Positions 24,487 to 34,054 of a DNA stretch of 49,926 nucleotides are shown piece by piece. A program made the position numbers and the translations under genes. Origin of the DNA: Bacteroidales bacterium (GTDB lineage: Bacteria > Bacteroidota > Bacteroidia > Bacteroidales > UBA932). The notes beneath the pieces were generated by a model. It saw only the letters and a program-made list of their open reading frames with translations, searched no databases and was not told the DNA's origin. How positions within the stretch are numbered: position 1 is the first letter of the stretch; every line of letters begins with the position of its first letter. The DNA lies in contig JAFQFD010000044.1 in the NCBI GenBank assembly GCA_017415715.1, positions 1 through 49,926 of the forward strand, given 5' to 3'.

Positions 24487-26931
24487 ATGAAAAAGATTCT
24501 TACAGTCATCATCTGCATTGCAGCAGTTCTCACAGCATCGGCGCAGAGCCAGCGCGAGCGCATCAACTTTGACAAGGACTGGCAGTTCGCCTTCGGCGAC
24601 GCCTCGTCTCCAGCCAAGGACTTCGGATGCGGCACCGAGTATTTCAACTATCTTACAAAGGCGGCATCGATACACAACGAGGGTCCGTATTCTCAGAAGT
24701 TCGACGCCTCGTCGTGGGCTTCTGTGGATCTGCCTCACGACTGGGTGGTGGACCTCCCGTACGCTGGCGAAGCAAGCCATAGCCATGGTTATAAAACCGT
24801 GGGATACAAATATCCGGAGACCAGCGTCGGCTGGTACAGAAAGACCTTCACCGTCCCTGCCGAAGACTATGGAAAGCACATCTGGATGCAGTTTGACGGC
24901 ATTTTCCGCGACGCGCGCATATGGGTGAACGGATTCTACATCGGACACGAGCCGAGCGGCTATGCGACCAGGACCTATGACATATCGGAATATCTGAATT
25001 ACGGCGGAGAGAACCTTGTATGCGTGCGCGCAGACGCCACTCTCGAGGAAGGATGGTTCTATGAAGGAGCCGGAATATACCGTCATGTATGGCTCAACAA
25101 GGCTTCCAAGGTGCATGTTGCTCCGTTCGGCACATTCGCATACTCGGAGTTTGCTGTGCCATACAGCCTTCGCGGCGAGGCCGGTCCCGACCTCTCGCTC
25201 GCTTCACTGCACATAGAGACCAAAGTGCAGAACATGGGCGCAGCCCCTTCAGGATACTCCGTAAGGCACATTCTGAAGGATGCTGACGGGAATGTGGCAG
25301 GTACCGCCGATGCAGGCGGAGTGGTCATCGAGGCCAAGGCATCCCATGTCACCACAGCTGTAATTCCTGTGGAGGATCCGCACCTGTGGAGCTGCGAGGA
25401 TCCTTATCTCTATACCATAGTGACAGAAGTTTCTGCCGGAGGAAAGATTGTTGATTCCTATGAGACCGTGACAGGCATCAGGCATATAGCCTTCGATCCT
25501 GACCGCGGATTCTTCCTCAACGGAAAGTCTGTGAAACTCAAGGGAGTGAACATGCATCAGGACCATGCAGGAGTCGGCAGCGGCATTCCTGACGGGCTCC
25601 AGGAGTGGAGGCTTCTCCAGCTGAAGAAGTTCGGATGCAACGCATACCGTTCGAGCCACAATCCTATGACTCCGGAGCTGCTTGACGCATGTGACCGTCT
25701 CGGCATTCTGGTCATCGAGGAGAACCGCCTGACAGGAGTCAACGAAGAGCACACACGCCTTCTGCAGAGAATGATCGAAAGAGACAGGAATCACCCTTCT
25801 GTGATTCTGTGGAGCGTCGGCAACGAGGAATGGGGCATCGAATGGAAGGAGTTCGGCACACGCATCGCAGAGACAATGCGCGAGTATTGCCACCGCTTCG
25901 ACCCTACCCGTCTGATGACGGTGGCGTCAAGCAGCGGTCCGGCCATCCTCATCCCTGCAGATGTTGCAGGATACAACTACATACTCCAGAACCCTGTCGA
26001 AAAACATCGTGCAGACTACCCTGAACGCTGCGCTCTCGGCTCGGAGGAGACTACGGGCTGCGGCACACGCGGAGTATACTTCAATGTGACTGACGGCAGA
26101 AAGCCTTCGGCAGTAGATGCAGTCGGTGGTCGCATGGTGGCCTTCAACCGCAGCAAGCACGGTCCGGACAGCGTGTATAACTGCATTGAGAGAGGATGGA
26201 AGTTCTATGCAGAGAGAGACTATCTCGCAGGTCTGTTCTACTGGACAGGATTCGACTACCGCGGAGAGCCTAACCCTATGGTGTTCCCTGCCACAAGCTC
26301 GGAATTCGGCATCCTGGACTACTGCGGATTCCCTAAGGACGAAGCTTACTATCTTAAGTCATGGTGGACATCTGAGCCGGTGCTCCACATACTTCCGCAC
26401 TGGAACCTTGACGGCCATGAGGGCGAGAAGGTGTCCGTATGGGCATACAGCAACTGCGACGAGGTCCAGCTGATCGTCAACGGCAGGAAGCTCGGCCGCA
26501 AGAAGATGCCGGTGAACGGCCATCTTGAATGGGAGGCGACATATAAGCCGGGGTATGTAAGGGCGATAGGATACAAGAACGGCCGCAAGGTCATGGAGAC
26601 CCGCATCGAGACTGCCGGAGAGCCGGTCAATGCAGTATGGACATACGAGACAGTCGGAGACGTCATGGTGGCGAATGTCGAGATGCGCGACGCCAAGGGC
26701 CGCTTCGTGCCTACAGCCAACTGCGAGCTCGAATTCACCGCTCCGGAAGCAGGCTGGAAGATCCTCGGCTGGGGCAATGGAGACCCTGCATACCAGTATG
26801 TCGAAAGACCATTCACAACAGGAGCGGCAGCCACATGTCCGACCGGAACTCCGGTTCCAGACCCGTCTGCCGAGACCGTGACCATCCACACCTTCAACGG
26901 CAACGCCCAGGTCCTCCTGCAGAAGAAGTAG
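24487..26931 (+). CDS. glycoside hydrolase family 2 (beta-galactosidase-like)
   Basis: An 814-residue secreted enzyme (signal peptide 1-19). Order: sugar-binding jelly roll (25-210; GWYRKTFTVP, FDGIFRDARIWVNG, GYATRTYDIS), Ig-like domain (about 215-335), TIM barrel from about 340 (LKGVNMHQDHAGVG, RSSHNPMTPELLDACDRLG), and C-terminal beta domains. Acid/base E447 in GNEEW and nucleophile E520 in LGSEETTG are present. The overall form matches Bacteroides GH2 beta-galactosidases; other beta-hexosidase specificities cannot be excluded. It is coupled to the epimerase gene. Confidence 0.92.
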   Translation: MKKILTVIICIAAVLTASAQSQRERINFDKDWQFAFGDASSPAKDFGCGTEYFNYLTKAASIHNEGPYSQKFDASSWASVDLPHDWVVDLPYAGEASHSHGYKTVGYKYPETSVGWYRKTFTVPAEDYGKHIWMQFDGIFRDARIWVNGFYIGHEPSGYATRTYDISEYLNYGGENLVCVRADATLEEGWFYEGAGIYRHVWLNKASKVHVAPFGTFAYSEFAVPYSLRGEAGPDLSLASLHIETKVQNMGAAPSGYSVRHILKDADGNVAGTADAGGVVIEAKASHVTTAVIPVEDPHLWSCEDPYLYTIVTEVSAGGKIVDSYETVTGIRHIAFDPDRGFFLNGKSVKLKGVNMHQDHAGVGSGIPDGLQEWRLLQLKKFGCNAYRSSHNPMTPELLDACDRLGILVIEENRLTGVNEEHTRLLQRMIERDRNHPSVILWSVGNEEWGIEWKEFGTRIAETMREYCHRFDPTRLMTVASSSGPAILIPADVAGYNYILQNPVEKHRADYPERCALGSEETTGCGTRGVYFNVTDGRKPSAVDAVGGRMVAFNRSKHGPDSVYNCIERGWKFYAERDYLAGLFYWTGFDYRGEPNPMVFPATSSEFGILDYCGFPKDEAYYLKSWWTSEPVLHILPHWNLDGHEGEKVSVWAYSNCDEVQLIVNGRKLGRKKMPVNGHLEWEATYKPGYVRAIGYKNGRKVMETRIETAGEPVNAVWTYETVGDVMVANVEMRDAKGRFVPTANCELEFTAPEAGWKILGWGNGDPAYQYVERPFTTGAAATCPTGTPVPDPSAETVTIHTFNGNAQVLLQKK

Positions 26932-27029
26932 CTGATGGTCCGTTGAGCGGAAATGTGAGGACAGGGAGTTTCTGGTCGCTCAACGGAATAAATGAAATGG
27001 CTGTTTTTTATTTTGTGGAACGTATCAAT

Positions 27030-27560
27030 ATGAAGACTTATCTTGTCATTTTAACCACGCTGTGCCTGATGGCATTTGCATCTTGTTCTTCGGAGGAAGG
27101 TGCAGTGTATATGCTGCGTCCGCATGAGGATCTGCCGGAGGGAGTTGAGGCGGACAGGAGTTTCACCAAGGTGTTCCTGGCCGGCACTATCGACATGGGC
27201 AACAGCAGGGACTGGCAGGCGGAGCTGTTTGAGGAGTTCAAGAGCAGAGGCGGCAGGTATATTCTGTTCAACCCGAGACAGGAGCACTGGGATCCGTCCC
27301 GCCCGGGAGAAATGGACTATCAGGTCCGCTGGGAATTGTCGCATCTCGAAGAGGCTGACATTATAATCATGTATATCATAGGCTCCAGCAAATCGCCTAT
27401 AACACTGCTGGAGATGGGTCTGCATGCGAAAGGCAGGAAGCTGCATGTTATCTGCGAAGAGGACTTCTATCGGTTTGACAATGTGCGGATAACATGCGAC
27501 TATTACGGAGTGCCGTTCTACACATCAATGGAAGAATTCATAAATACAGACAAGATATGA
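27030..27560 (+). CDS. nucleoside 2-deoxyribosyltransferase-like lipoprotein
   Basis: A 176-residue protein with a signal peptide and lipobox AFASC (C19). The body resembles the nucleoside 2-deoxyribosyltransferase-like family: VFLAGTIDMGNSRDWQAEL, FNPRQEHWDPS, YQVRWELSHLEEADIIIMYI and SPITLLEMGLHA (the catalytic Glu region). The family is usually cytosolic, so a lipoprotein version is odd. ATG 27030 is chosen because it begins a proper signal sequence. The stop overlaps the YkvA start by ATGA. Confidence 0.78.
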   Translation: MKTYLVILTTLCLMAFASCSSEEGAVYMLRPHEDLPEGVEADRSFTKVFLAGTIDMGNSRDWQAELFEEFKSRGGRYILFNPRQEHWDPSRPGEMDYQVRWELSHLEEADIIIMYIIGSSKSPITLLEMGLHAKGRKLHVICEEDFYRFDNVRITCDYYGVPFYTSMEEFINTDKI

Positions 27561-27937
27561 GCAAAGCACCGAAGGACATAGAAAAATATCAGGGACATTA
27601 TTCAGAGGACGGTCTCTGGGGAAAGATCGCCAAGGTGGCGAAAAAGGCCGGCAGCAAGGTTATCTATGCCGCACTTATATTGTATTACATACTGCAGGAT
27701 GAGAACACACCGAAGAAGCATAAGGCGATAATTCTCGGTGCTCTGGGATATTTCATCCTCCCGATCGACCTCCTGCCGGACTTCATCCCGGTTGTGGGAT
27801 TCACCGACGACCTTGCAGCGCTCATCGCGTGCATCAAGTCCGTTTACGAATGTGTAACTCCACAGATCAAGACAAAGGCAGCAAACAAGCTCGCATCCTG
27901 GTTCACCGAAGTTGAGCACATCAGCCTGGAAGATTGA
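27557..27937 (+). CDS. YkvA-family (DUF1232) membrane protein
   Basis: A 126-residue protein. The DUF1232 core is KHKAIILGALGYFILPIDLLPDFIPVVGFTDD (begins near 56), preceded by a hydrophobic helix VIYAALILYYILQD. Function unknown across the family. It overlaps the upstream gene by 4 nt and ends 5 nt before a terminator. Confidence 0.87.
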   Translation: MSKAPKDIEKYQGHYSEDGLWGKIAKVAKKAGSKVIYAALILYYILQDENTPKKHKAIILGALGYFILPIDLLPDFIPVVGFTDDLAALIACIKSVYECVTPQIKTKAANKLASWFTEVEHISLED

Positions 27938-27942
27938 TATGA

Positions 27943-27972
27943 AAAAAGTCAGCCTGGATGGCTGACTTTTTG
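27943..27972. terminator. intrinsic terminator
   Basis: AAAAAGTCAGCC (27943-27954) pairs with GGCTGACTTTTT (27960-27971), five-base loop. It is symmetric, so it can stop transcription from both sides, between YkvA and the lipoprotein locus. Confidence 0.9.
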
Positions 27973-27989
27973 TTGATGTGATGATATGT

Positions 27990-29435
27990 TTAGCGAAAGC
28001 GGAGCCCGGTCACGCTCTTGATCATTGATCCTGACTTTGCCGGTGCGCGTCTGGCAGCCGTTGACTGTGTCTCTACCGGATTCATCTCCGCTATGCCGCG
28101 GAACGTCGGAAGATTCTCGGTCTCAGTGAAGCACATATACTGTCCACCGACCTCTGCCGCATAGAACATAGACATGAATTTAGGGTAGCCTGGCTGGTTC
28201 ACACCATATCTGACGAGGGCGCGCTGTCCGTCCTCAAGGACTCCTGCGATCGCGATTCCATAGTTTCCATCAATCACCGTGTAGAAATTATCATCTACAT
28301 CTCCGCCAAGGAAATACATGTTTGCAGTCACATCATACTCCTCAAGGTAGTAATTCTCCTGCACAAGCTGCGCATAGAACGTCAGGTCGTTACGCTCTTC
28401 GCTGTACTCTACGTCCACCGGTATATCCTCGAAACCTTCCCATCCGTACATCCAGAACGATCTGTTGGCCACGTGTCTGCTCAAAGTCACGGTGAATTCC
28501 ACATCGTTCTCTCCGACGATGGTCCAGTCTCCAAGCCATGACTTGTACTGCTCTGTAGGGATAGCCTCCTTCACCTCGAACACGTCAGAGATGGCATAGA
28601 GTCCGCTGACCTTTCCTTCCGGAGTAATTCCCAGAGCCACAGCTATATAGTAGCCCGGATAGAGGTCGAAGGCATCTGAAGCTGTGCCGGAATAAAGAGC
28701 GTCACCGACAGTGAACGACGTTCCGTAATATTCGTTGTACTCGTCCACATACGCAACAAGGTCCTCGGCAAACAGGACTGCCATGTCATAAAGGTCGTCG
28801 AGGTTCCACAGGCTTGCGTACACTATAGTGATGGCGTATGTATTGCGGTCTGTGCTGTTGACTGTCACCACATGGTCATAATCCTCTCCGTTCACGACTC
28901 CCTCGCCGACATAGTTCACGGTCCATGCCTTGTTGACCTTCATTCCGTCCACTTCCGGATTACCCGGGGTCTGGCCGCCATCGCCGGGGCCGCTTCCAGT
29001 GCCGTCCAGCTTGGTCTCGAACTCCACTGATGCGGAGCTTCCGTATACCTTGCCGTCAGCCGAGAGACCGAATGCAATGTATTTATATGCAGTGCCCGGA
29101 TTGAGATCCTTGAGTACTGTCACATAGCTTTTTGACTTGCGAAGGCCCTCAGAAGAATCTCCGTTCATATAGGCCTCGACCGCCTGAGAGATGAGTTCTT
29201 CCTCATCTCCCTCGACGATTTCGGTCAGAAAGCCATACCAGGTATCGCTCTTCTGTCCGTTGTGAGTCACCTTTATCTTTGCAGATGTGAGAGTGATGTC
29301 CTCGACATCCACCACCAGTTCAAGATCCTCATTGAGGCTGCTTCCGCCTCCTGCCGGAGTCTTCTCACACGCAAAGACCGCCATGGCCGCGATCACGACC
29401 ACAGCTGCCTTGAAAAATGTTCGGTATAGTTTCAT
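27990..29435 (-). CDS. lipoprotein with Fn3-like domain, last gene of BACON locus
   Basis: A 481-residue lipoprotein (C23 in AVFACEK). Residues about 38-142 form an Fn3-like fold (SAKIKVTHNG, LKDLNPGTAYKYIAFGL). A Gly/Pro linker (about 146-162) leads to a larger beta-rich domain, then a region WLGDWTIVGENDVEFTVTL that looks lipocalin-like. The tail ARRAPAKSGSMIKSVTG is basic and unusual for this locus. Family not recognised beyond these modules. Confidence 0.7.
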   Translation of the reverse strand: MKLYRTFFKAAVVVIAAMAVFACEKTPAGGGSSLNEDLELVVDVEDITLTSAKIKVTHNGQKSDTWYGFLTEIVEGDEEELISQAVEAYMNGDSSEGLRKSKSYVTVLKDLNPGTAYKYIAFGLSADGKVYGSSASVEFETKLDGTGSGPGDGGQTPGNPEVDGMKVNKAWTVNYVGEGVVNGEDYDHVVTVNSTDRNTYAITIVYASLWNLDDLYDMAVLFAEDLVAYVDEYNEYYGTSFTVGDALYSGTASDAFDLYPGYYIAVALGITPEGKVSGLYAISDVFEVKEAIPTEQYKSWLGDWTIVGENDVEFTVTLSRHVANRSFWMYGWEGFEDIPVDVEYSEERNDLTFYAQLVQENYYLEEYDVTANMYFLGGDVDDNFYTVIDGNYGIAIAGVLEDGQRALVRYGVNQPGYPKFMSMFYAAEVGGQYMCFTETENLPTFRGIAEMNPVETQSTAARRAPAKSGSMIKSVTGLRFR

Positions 29436-29659
29436 TCGTTGTTGTTTGTTGCTGTTTGTGTCCCGGTTCTGTGTCCGGATTTGCGTCCCGGTTCTATATC
29501 CAGGTTTTGTATCCAGGAGTCAATATCCGAACCCGTCCATCACTTTTTTGCCCGATTTGGTGTCGGACGGTCCCCAAAACACCCCATTTCAAGCAATTTT
29601 CCCGACCGTCCGACATCATTTCAAGCAATTTCCTGCCGGACGGTTGGAAAGACTGCTAA
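29436..29659. other. 224-nt gap with short repeats inside the lipoprotein locus
   Basis: GTCGGACGGTC (29562-29572) and GACCGTCCGAC (29604-29614) form a perfect 11-bp inverted pair. ATTTCAAGCAATTT is repeated directly (29586-29599 and 29618-29631), and GTCCCGGTTCT/ATATCCAGGTTTTG-like words recur at 29460-29520. No gene seen. Confidence 0.65.
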
Positions 29660-32600
29660 TTACTGTTGGTTATTATAATACTTGTAGATATAAATTGCTC
29701 CCTTGCCGGTTGTAGATGATGTATACAATCCAAAAGTTTGATTACTTGTTGTATAGTTCAACATCATCGTATTTTTACTTGAACTGCTGCTACCTATCTT
29801 TGATGTCAATATAGCCTTACCATCCTCTGCAACAGCAATAGTCCATGAACTCTTGTAATCGAGTGTAGACGAAATCTTAATACTGCTAGTATTAGGATAT
29901 AGATATCTGCTATAAGTGTCACACTTCAACGACCAAGTGCCTGCATAATCTGCAGCTCCGCTTTCAAGAGTAAACTGCTCTACACCATCTACGCTTTTAA
30001 TTGTATTTCCCTGGAGTTCAATAGCGATACCCGAAGAAGATGATGCGTTGCTAGATGTATATTTCTTGATCGCATAGTTTTTATCACCATCAGGATTCTT
30101 TGCTGCAATGATCACTTTATCTCCTGCTGCAAGTTCATTGACATCAGTTACAAGGAACCAGCCGACCTTAACGTCCGGGTGGTTGTTCTGACCTACAGCA
30201 ACGGTAACTGAAGCCAGACCGAATGTGAAGTTGAACTCTGCACCGCGTGATGCGCCATTGTTTGCTGCAAATGTTGCAGTTGCTGTCGCCGCGTTCTCGG
30301 TATAATCGAAGGTCACAAAGTCAGCACCTTCTACGATTTCGCCCTTGATGATCTCACCTGAAGGCACCAGATTTCCTGATGTAGCAAGAGTAATGGTTGC
30401 TGTGCCACCCTCATAATCAATCAGGTCTTTATCTGCTGTTGCAGTGAGGCGATAGTGTCCCTTATAGATAGTAGGATTTGCGCTTGTACCACCCTTACCA
30501 ACGCTGGTTGTAACCACGGTAGTAACGGTAACAACATCGCCTACTTGAAGACCAATTTCATCGGCTGTAGCCACAACCTTGCCTTCATCGGTCCTTACAT
30601 ATCTAACTTGTGCGTCATTGCCATTACCATCGGAGATAGTATAGTAGCCCGACTCCGTTGTCGAAACCACAGTTATGACACCAGTAAATTTATAAGCAAC
30701 ATTTAGATCTACAGGCTTGGTAATGAACTCAGCAATAGAAACTTCCATTGGAGCGCCCTTCTGGAGGATATTGAATGTCCAGGTCTTCGACTCCTGACCC
30801 TCGAGAGAAGCAGTAATAGTAGCAGTGGCCTCACGTACGGTAGCCTCGTTAGCAGCAGCGATGTAGGTGAGTTTGTTAGTAGCCTTGTCGAATGCGAAGG
30901 TGATCCATTCAGCCTCCGATGTTGCAGAGATATTCCAGTCTCCGACATAGTTGAATACTACATCATCGATAGGAGTTGCCTCTGCTGCACCCTCCTCTGG
31001 TATTACCACCTTTTCTGTAGAAGCAGGGACTGTAACATCTGCAGGTATGACAGGGATAGTACCCTTGACGCCTACAAGACGATAGAGACAGACTGCCTGC
31101 TTCTCGGTTTCGCCACTATAGAAGTAATTATATGATGAACCTTCGCGATAGTACAACTTATTTTCATTGTAATCGCCCTCCTTATTTCCAATAGTTGCTA
31201 CACCATCTGCTATCGATACTGTGAACGATGTATTAGCATCAATGTATGTCTGGTTGTTCAGCTCATATGATGTGCTTGTCGAAACAAGGAAGCCCTTGTT
31301 TGTTGCATCATAGAAAGCAAATGTACCCTCAGCCGAACCGTTTGCCAGAACCAAAGTCTGAACATCAGCAGTTGGAGTAAGGAAGTAGTTGCCAAGCTTG
31401 GCAGCAGCAACCGCGCTGCGACGCTCGCTTGAGATAGTTGTGCTCATTGCCACATCGTAATCCTTGGCTGCAATGATCACCTGGTCACCGGCCTCGAGAG
31501 TAGAGGCGTCGGTCACAAGCTCCCAAGTATTACCCTTTGCCGTGTCAGCACCCTGCACGACAGCAACAGAAGTCGTTGCATAACCGTCTGTGAAAGTCAC
31601 CACCACCTGACGAGGGGCCCCGTCGTTGGCAGGCAAAGTAACGGTTGCCTTATCTGAGTTTGCTGTATATTTGAGCTCGGCAAAGTCAACGTCAGCTTCT
31701 GCGGTGATATTACCTGCTGGATCCAAAGTTCCAAGCTTATTGAGAGCAATTTCTACACTGCCTCCAGTATAAGCGACAAGGTCGTTCTCCACCTCAGCCT
31801 TCAAGTTGTAGTATCCCTTGCAGATAGCGTGAGCAGTGCTTGAGCCACCTGTTTCTTCGTCAGATACTGCTGCTACGATGGTAACGACGTCACCAAGTTC
31901 TATGCTCGTATTATTGATGAACGCGTCACCATTGGTCATATCAATATATTTGAATGTAGCTGTATTGCCTTCAGCATCAGCTATGGTAGTGCTGCCGGAT
32001 GCGCTTGTCGCCTTCTTGGTAAGTATACCTGTAACCTCATACTCCACATTTGCATCTACTGCCTTCTCAATGAATTCGGCTACAGTAACCTTTACAGGAG
32101 CTCCCTTCTGAACAACAGGGAATGTCCAGGTCTTTGATTCCTCTCCCTCGAGGCTTGCTGTAATGGTTACAGTTGCGTAGCGCACTGTGCCATCATTTGC
32201 CTCTGCAGTGTAGCTGAGAGCGCCATCTGCATAGTTGAGGGTCAGCCACTCAACATCCGTTGTAGCCTTGACTGTCCAATCACCTACATATGTGAATTCA
32301 ACGCCTTCGAAGACAGATTCTTCTGCAACGCCCTCCACTGGAACCACAACTGGCTCATCTGCGTCTGGAACAGTTACAACGGCACCTGCAGTAGGCACAA
32401 CACCCTTGGCGCCTGCCAATCTGTAGAAGCAGACGTCATCATGTTTCGTTGCATTTACACTTGCTGCATCTATGCAAACAAAACGGCGATATGTAGATGT
32501 TGTTGAGTTTGGATTATAATTGTAGAATTTCAAGAGAGTGTTGTCCCATTCGCTGCCAGTAGCCTCAATTGTTGCTACTCCATCTTTAACAGAGATTGCA

Positions 32601-33865
32601 AAAGATGAATTCCTTGAAGGATAATTCGAGAGTTGGAGGTAGTTGTCAGTCTGAGCATTAGTAAGATATCCTGTCTTTGTGTCACCCTCGTAATCTACTC
32701 CATTGTAGAAATCAAACATATCCTTTTCTGCATCCTGCTTAGCAAGTATGAGCGGCTGAACCATCTGTTGATACTTGCTCTTATCCGTAACGATCGGATG
32801 ATAGAGATAATCACCAGCCTTGATAAGTCCGGTATTGTATGATGCATATGGGTAATTAGTTCCACTGCTGCAACCCAGTACAAAATTATTGTTCACTGCT
32901 GCAATAGTCACGATATCACCAGCCTCAAGTGTCGATGCGTCACGTACAAGCACCCATTTTTCGCTGGCTGCAACACCTTCCATGTTTACACCGAAACGGT
33001 TTACCATGCCGGCTTCGAATACGAGAGATTTTTCTGCTGGGATGACGCCTTGCTTTATGTAGAGTTTCTTGTTGGTGATTACTGCTACTGTGTAGGCATC
33101 GCCTGCCTCGAGAGTTGTCGGGAGGACTGTGAAGTATACGTCAGTTGATGATGTTGTGTTTACTGTCACGTTGTCAACACCAGCACCTTCTGCTACGGTA
33201 AACTTATGAGGGTCTGAAAGGTTTGTAGAAACCTTTCCTGCAAGAGACTTGCCTTCTGCTGTGAAGATCACCTGCTCGACCTCGTCGCCAGACTCAAGTG
33301 TAAAGTTCTTGAGGGTCATCTTCACTACCGCTGCCATGCGGGTGAAACTTACCATCTGGGCCTCTGTAGGCGGCTCTGGTGTTTTCAATATCGTTGAAAC
33401 CATAAGGTCGGCAGCAGGATCATATGATCCGGTTGCCATTGTCTGCTCAGCAGGGAGGCTGAGTGTAGCAGCAGCAAGACTTTCAGCACCTACATAACCG
33501 CTTGCAGGATAAATGGTAACATACTGGTACATGGTAACACCCTTGACATAAGAACCTGCACCGAATGTCGCCGTGATCTTTGCCTTTCCGTCCACTTTTT
33601 CGTATTCCACAGAACCCGCCTTTGTAGGAGTACTGCTATTCTGCTGCTCGAGAACTGCAAATGTCTCTGATTCATCCCAAGAGAATAAAGGTGTCTCGTC
33701 GTCTGATGTATCTACCGATGTCTTTGTGTCAGGAGAGCCGGATACGAAAGTAACCTGTACTGTGCCTTCATTTACCGGAACCTCTTCCTGGATTTCCTTC
33801 TGACATGCTGTGAATCCCATTGCAGCTGCTGCAACGAGGATAAAACTCTTTACTATCTTTTTCAT
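29660..33865 (-). CDS. giant multi-BACON surface lipoprotein with N-terminal fimbrillin-like region
   Basis: A 1401-residue lipoprotein (lipobox GFTACQ). Residues about 30-295 look like a Mfa/fimbrillin-type domain. A repeated unit follows: a module beginning WVLVRDASTLEAGDIVTIAA, a BACON-like domain (DWTVKATTDVEWLTL, ending TWTFPVVQKGAP) and an OB-like module (VTVAEFIEKAVDANVEYEVTG). The set recurs with WELVTDASTLEAGDQVIIAA and DWNISATSEAEWITF, and a third WFLVTDVNELAAGDKVIIAA starts the C-terminal module. Internal duplication is therefore clear. BACON domains are associated with carbohydrate or mucin binding, but this protein's ligand is unknown. Confidence 0.8.
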   Translation of the reverse strand: MKKIVKSFILVAAAAMGFTACQKEIQEEVPVNEGTVQVTFVSGSPDTKTSVDTSDDETPLFSWDESETFAVLEQQNSSTPTKAGSVEYEKVDGKAKITATFGAGSYVKGVTMYQYVTIYPASGYVGAESLAAATLSLPAEQTMATGSYDPAADLMVSTILKTPEPPTEAQMVSFTRMAAVVKMTLKNFTLESGDEVEQVIFTAEGKSLAGKVSTNLSDPHKFTVAEGAGVDNVTVNTTSSTDVYFTVLPTTLEAGDAYTVAVITNKKLYIKQGVIPAEKSLVFEAGMVNRFGVNMEGVAASEKWVLVRDASTLEAGDIVTIAAVNNNFVLGCSSGTNYPYASYNTGLIKAGDYLYHPIVTDKSKYQQMVQPLILAKQDAEKDMFDFYNGVDYEGDTKTGYLTNAQTDNYLQLSNYPSRNSSFAISVKDGVATIEATGSEWDNTLLKFYNYNPNSTTSTYRRFVCIDAASVNATKHDDVCFYRLAGAKGVVPTAGAVVTVPDADEPVVVPVEGVAEESVFEGVEFTYVGDWTVKATTDVEWLTLNYADGALSYTAEANDGTVRYATVTITASLEGEESKTWTFPVVQKGAPVKVTVAEFIEKAVDANVEYEVTGILTKKATSASGSTTIADAEGNTATFKYIDMTNGDAFINNTSIELGDVVTIVAAVSDEETGGSSTAHAICKGYYNLKAEVENDLVAYTGGSVEIALNKLGTLDPAGNITAEADVDFAELKYTANSDKATVTLPANDGAPRQVVVTFTDGYATTSVAVVQGADTAKGNTWELVTDASTLEAGDQVIIAAKDYDVAMSTTISSERRSAVAAAKLGNYFLTPTADVQTLVLANGSAEGTFAFYDATNKGFLVSTSTSYELNNQTYIDANTSFTVSIADGVATIGNKEGDYNENKLYYREGSSYNYFYSGETEKQAVCLYRLVGVKGTIPVIPADVTVPASTEKVVIPEEGAAEATPIDDVVFNYVGDWNISATSEAEWITFAFDKATNKLTYIAAANEATVREATATITASLEGQESKTWTFNILQKGAPMEVSIAEFITKPVDLNVAYKFTGVITVVSTTESGYYTISDGNGNDAQVRYVRTDEGKVVATADEIGLQVGDVVTVTTVVTTSVGKGGTSANPTIYKGHYRLTATADKDLIDYEGGTATITLATSGNLVPSGEIIKGEIVEGADFVTFDYTENAATATATFAANNGASRGAEFNFTFGLASVTVAVGQNNHPDVKVGWFLVTDVNELAAGDKVIIAAKNPDGDKNYAIKKYTSSNASSSSGIAIELQGNTIKSVDGVEQFTLESGAADYAGTWSLKCDTYSRYLYPNTSSIKISSTLDYKSSWTIAVAEDGKAILTSKIGSSSSSKNTMMLNYTTSNQTFGLYTSSTTGKGAIYIYKYYNNQQ

Positions 33866-33884
33866 CACTGATTCAATTTAAGAG

Positions 33885-34031
33885 TTAAAGATCAAAATCA
33901 GGATCATTGTAACCAGAGTCCTGGCCTGGTTCACCCGGATCGCCATAAGAACCATTAAGAATACACTGCTCTACCTGCATTTCTGTAACTTCCACGCGGG
34001 GAGCTTCATAGAGTTCATTCAGTTTTTTCAT
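33885..34031 (-). CDS. 48-residue acidic microprotein
   Basis: A short gene reads MKKLNELYEAPRVEVTEMQ, then VEQCILNGSYGDPGEPG and an acidic tail ending NDPDFDL. It has no signal peptide; the form (MKK.Y.P.vEV, E-x-C-I-L-x-G-S, acidic Gly/Asp tail) recalls short proteins often seen beside Bacteroidales surface lipoproteins, whose function is not established. It lies 20 nt upstream of the giant lipoprotein and 24 nt downstream of the FISUMP lipoprotein, same strand, so co-transcription is likely. A RiPP-like precursor or chaperone-like role are both only guesses. Confidence 0.7.
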   Translation of the reverse strand: MKKLNELYEAPRVEVTEMQVEQCILNGSYGDPGEPGQDSGYNDPDFDL

Positions 34032-34054
34032 AATTCATTAATATTTGTTGTTAA

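Noticed and set aside
26637-27029. Longer reading frame upstream of the deoxyribosyltransferase-like lipoprotein
   Set aside because: It overlaps the GH2 coding region in another frame; the signal peptide begins at 27030.
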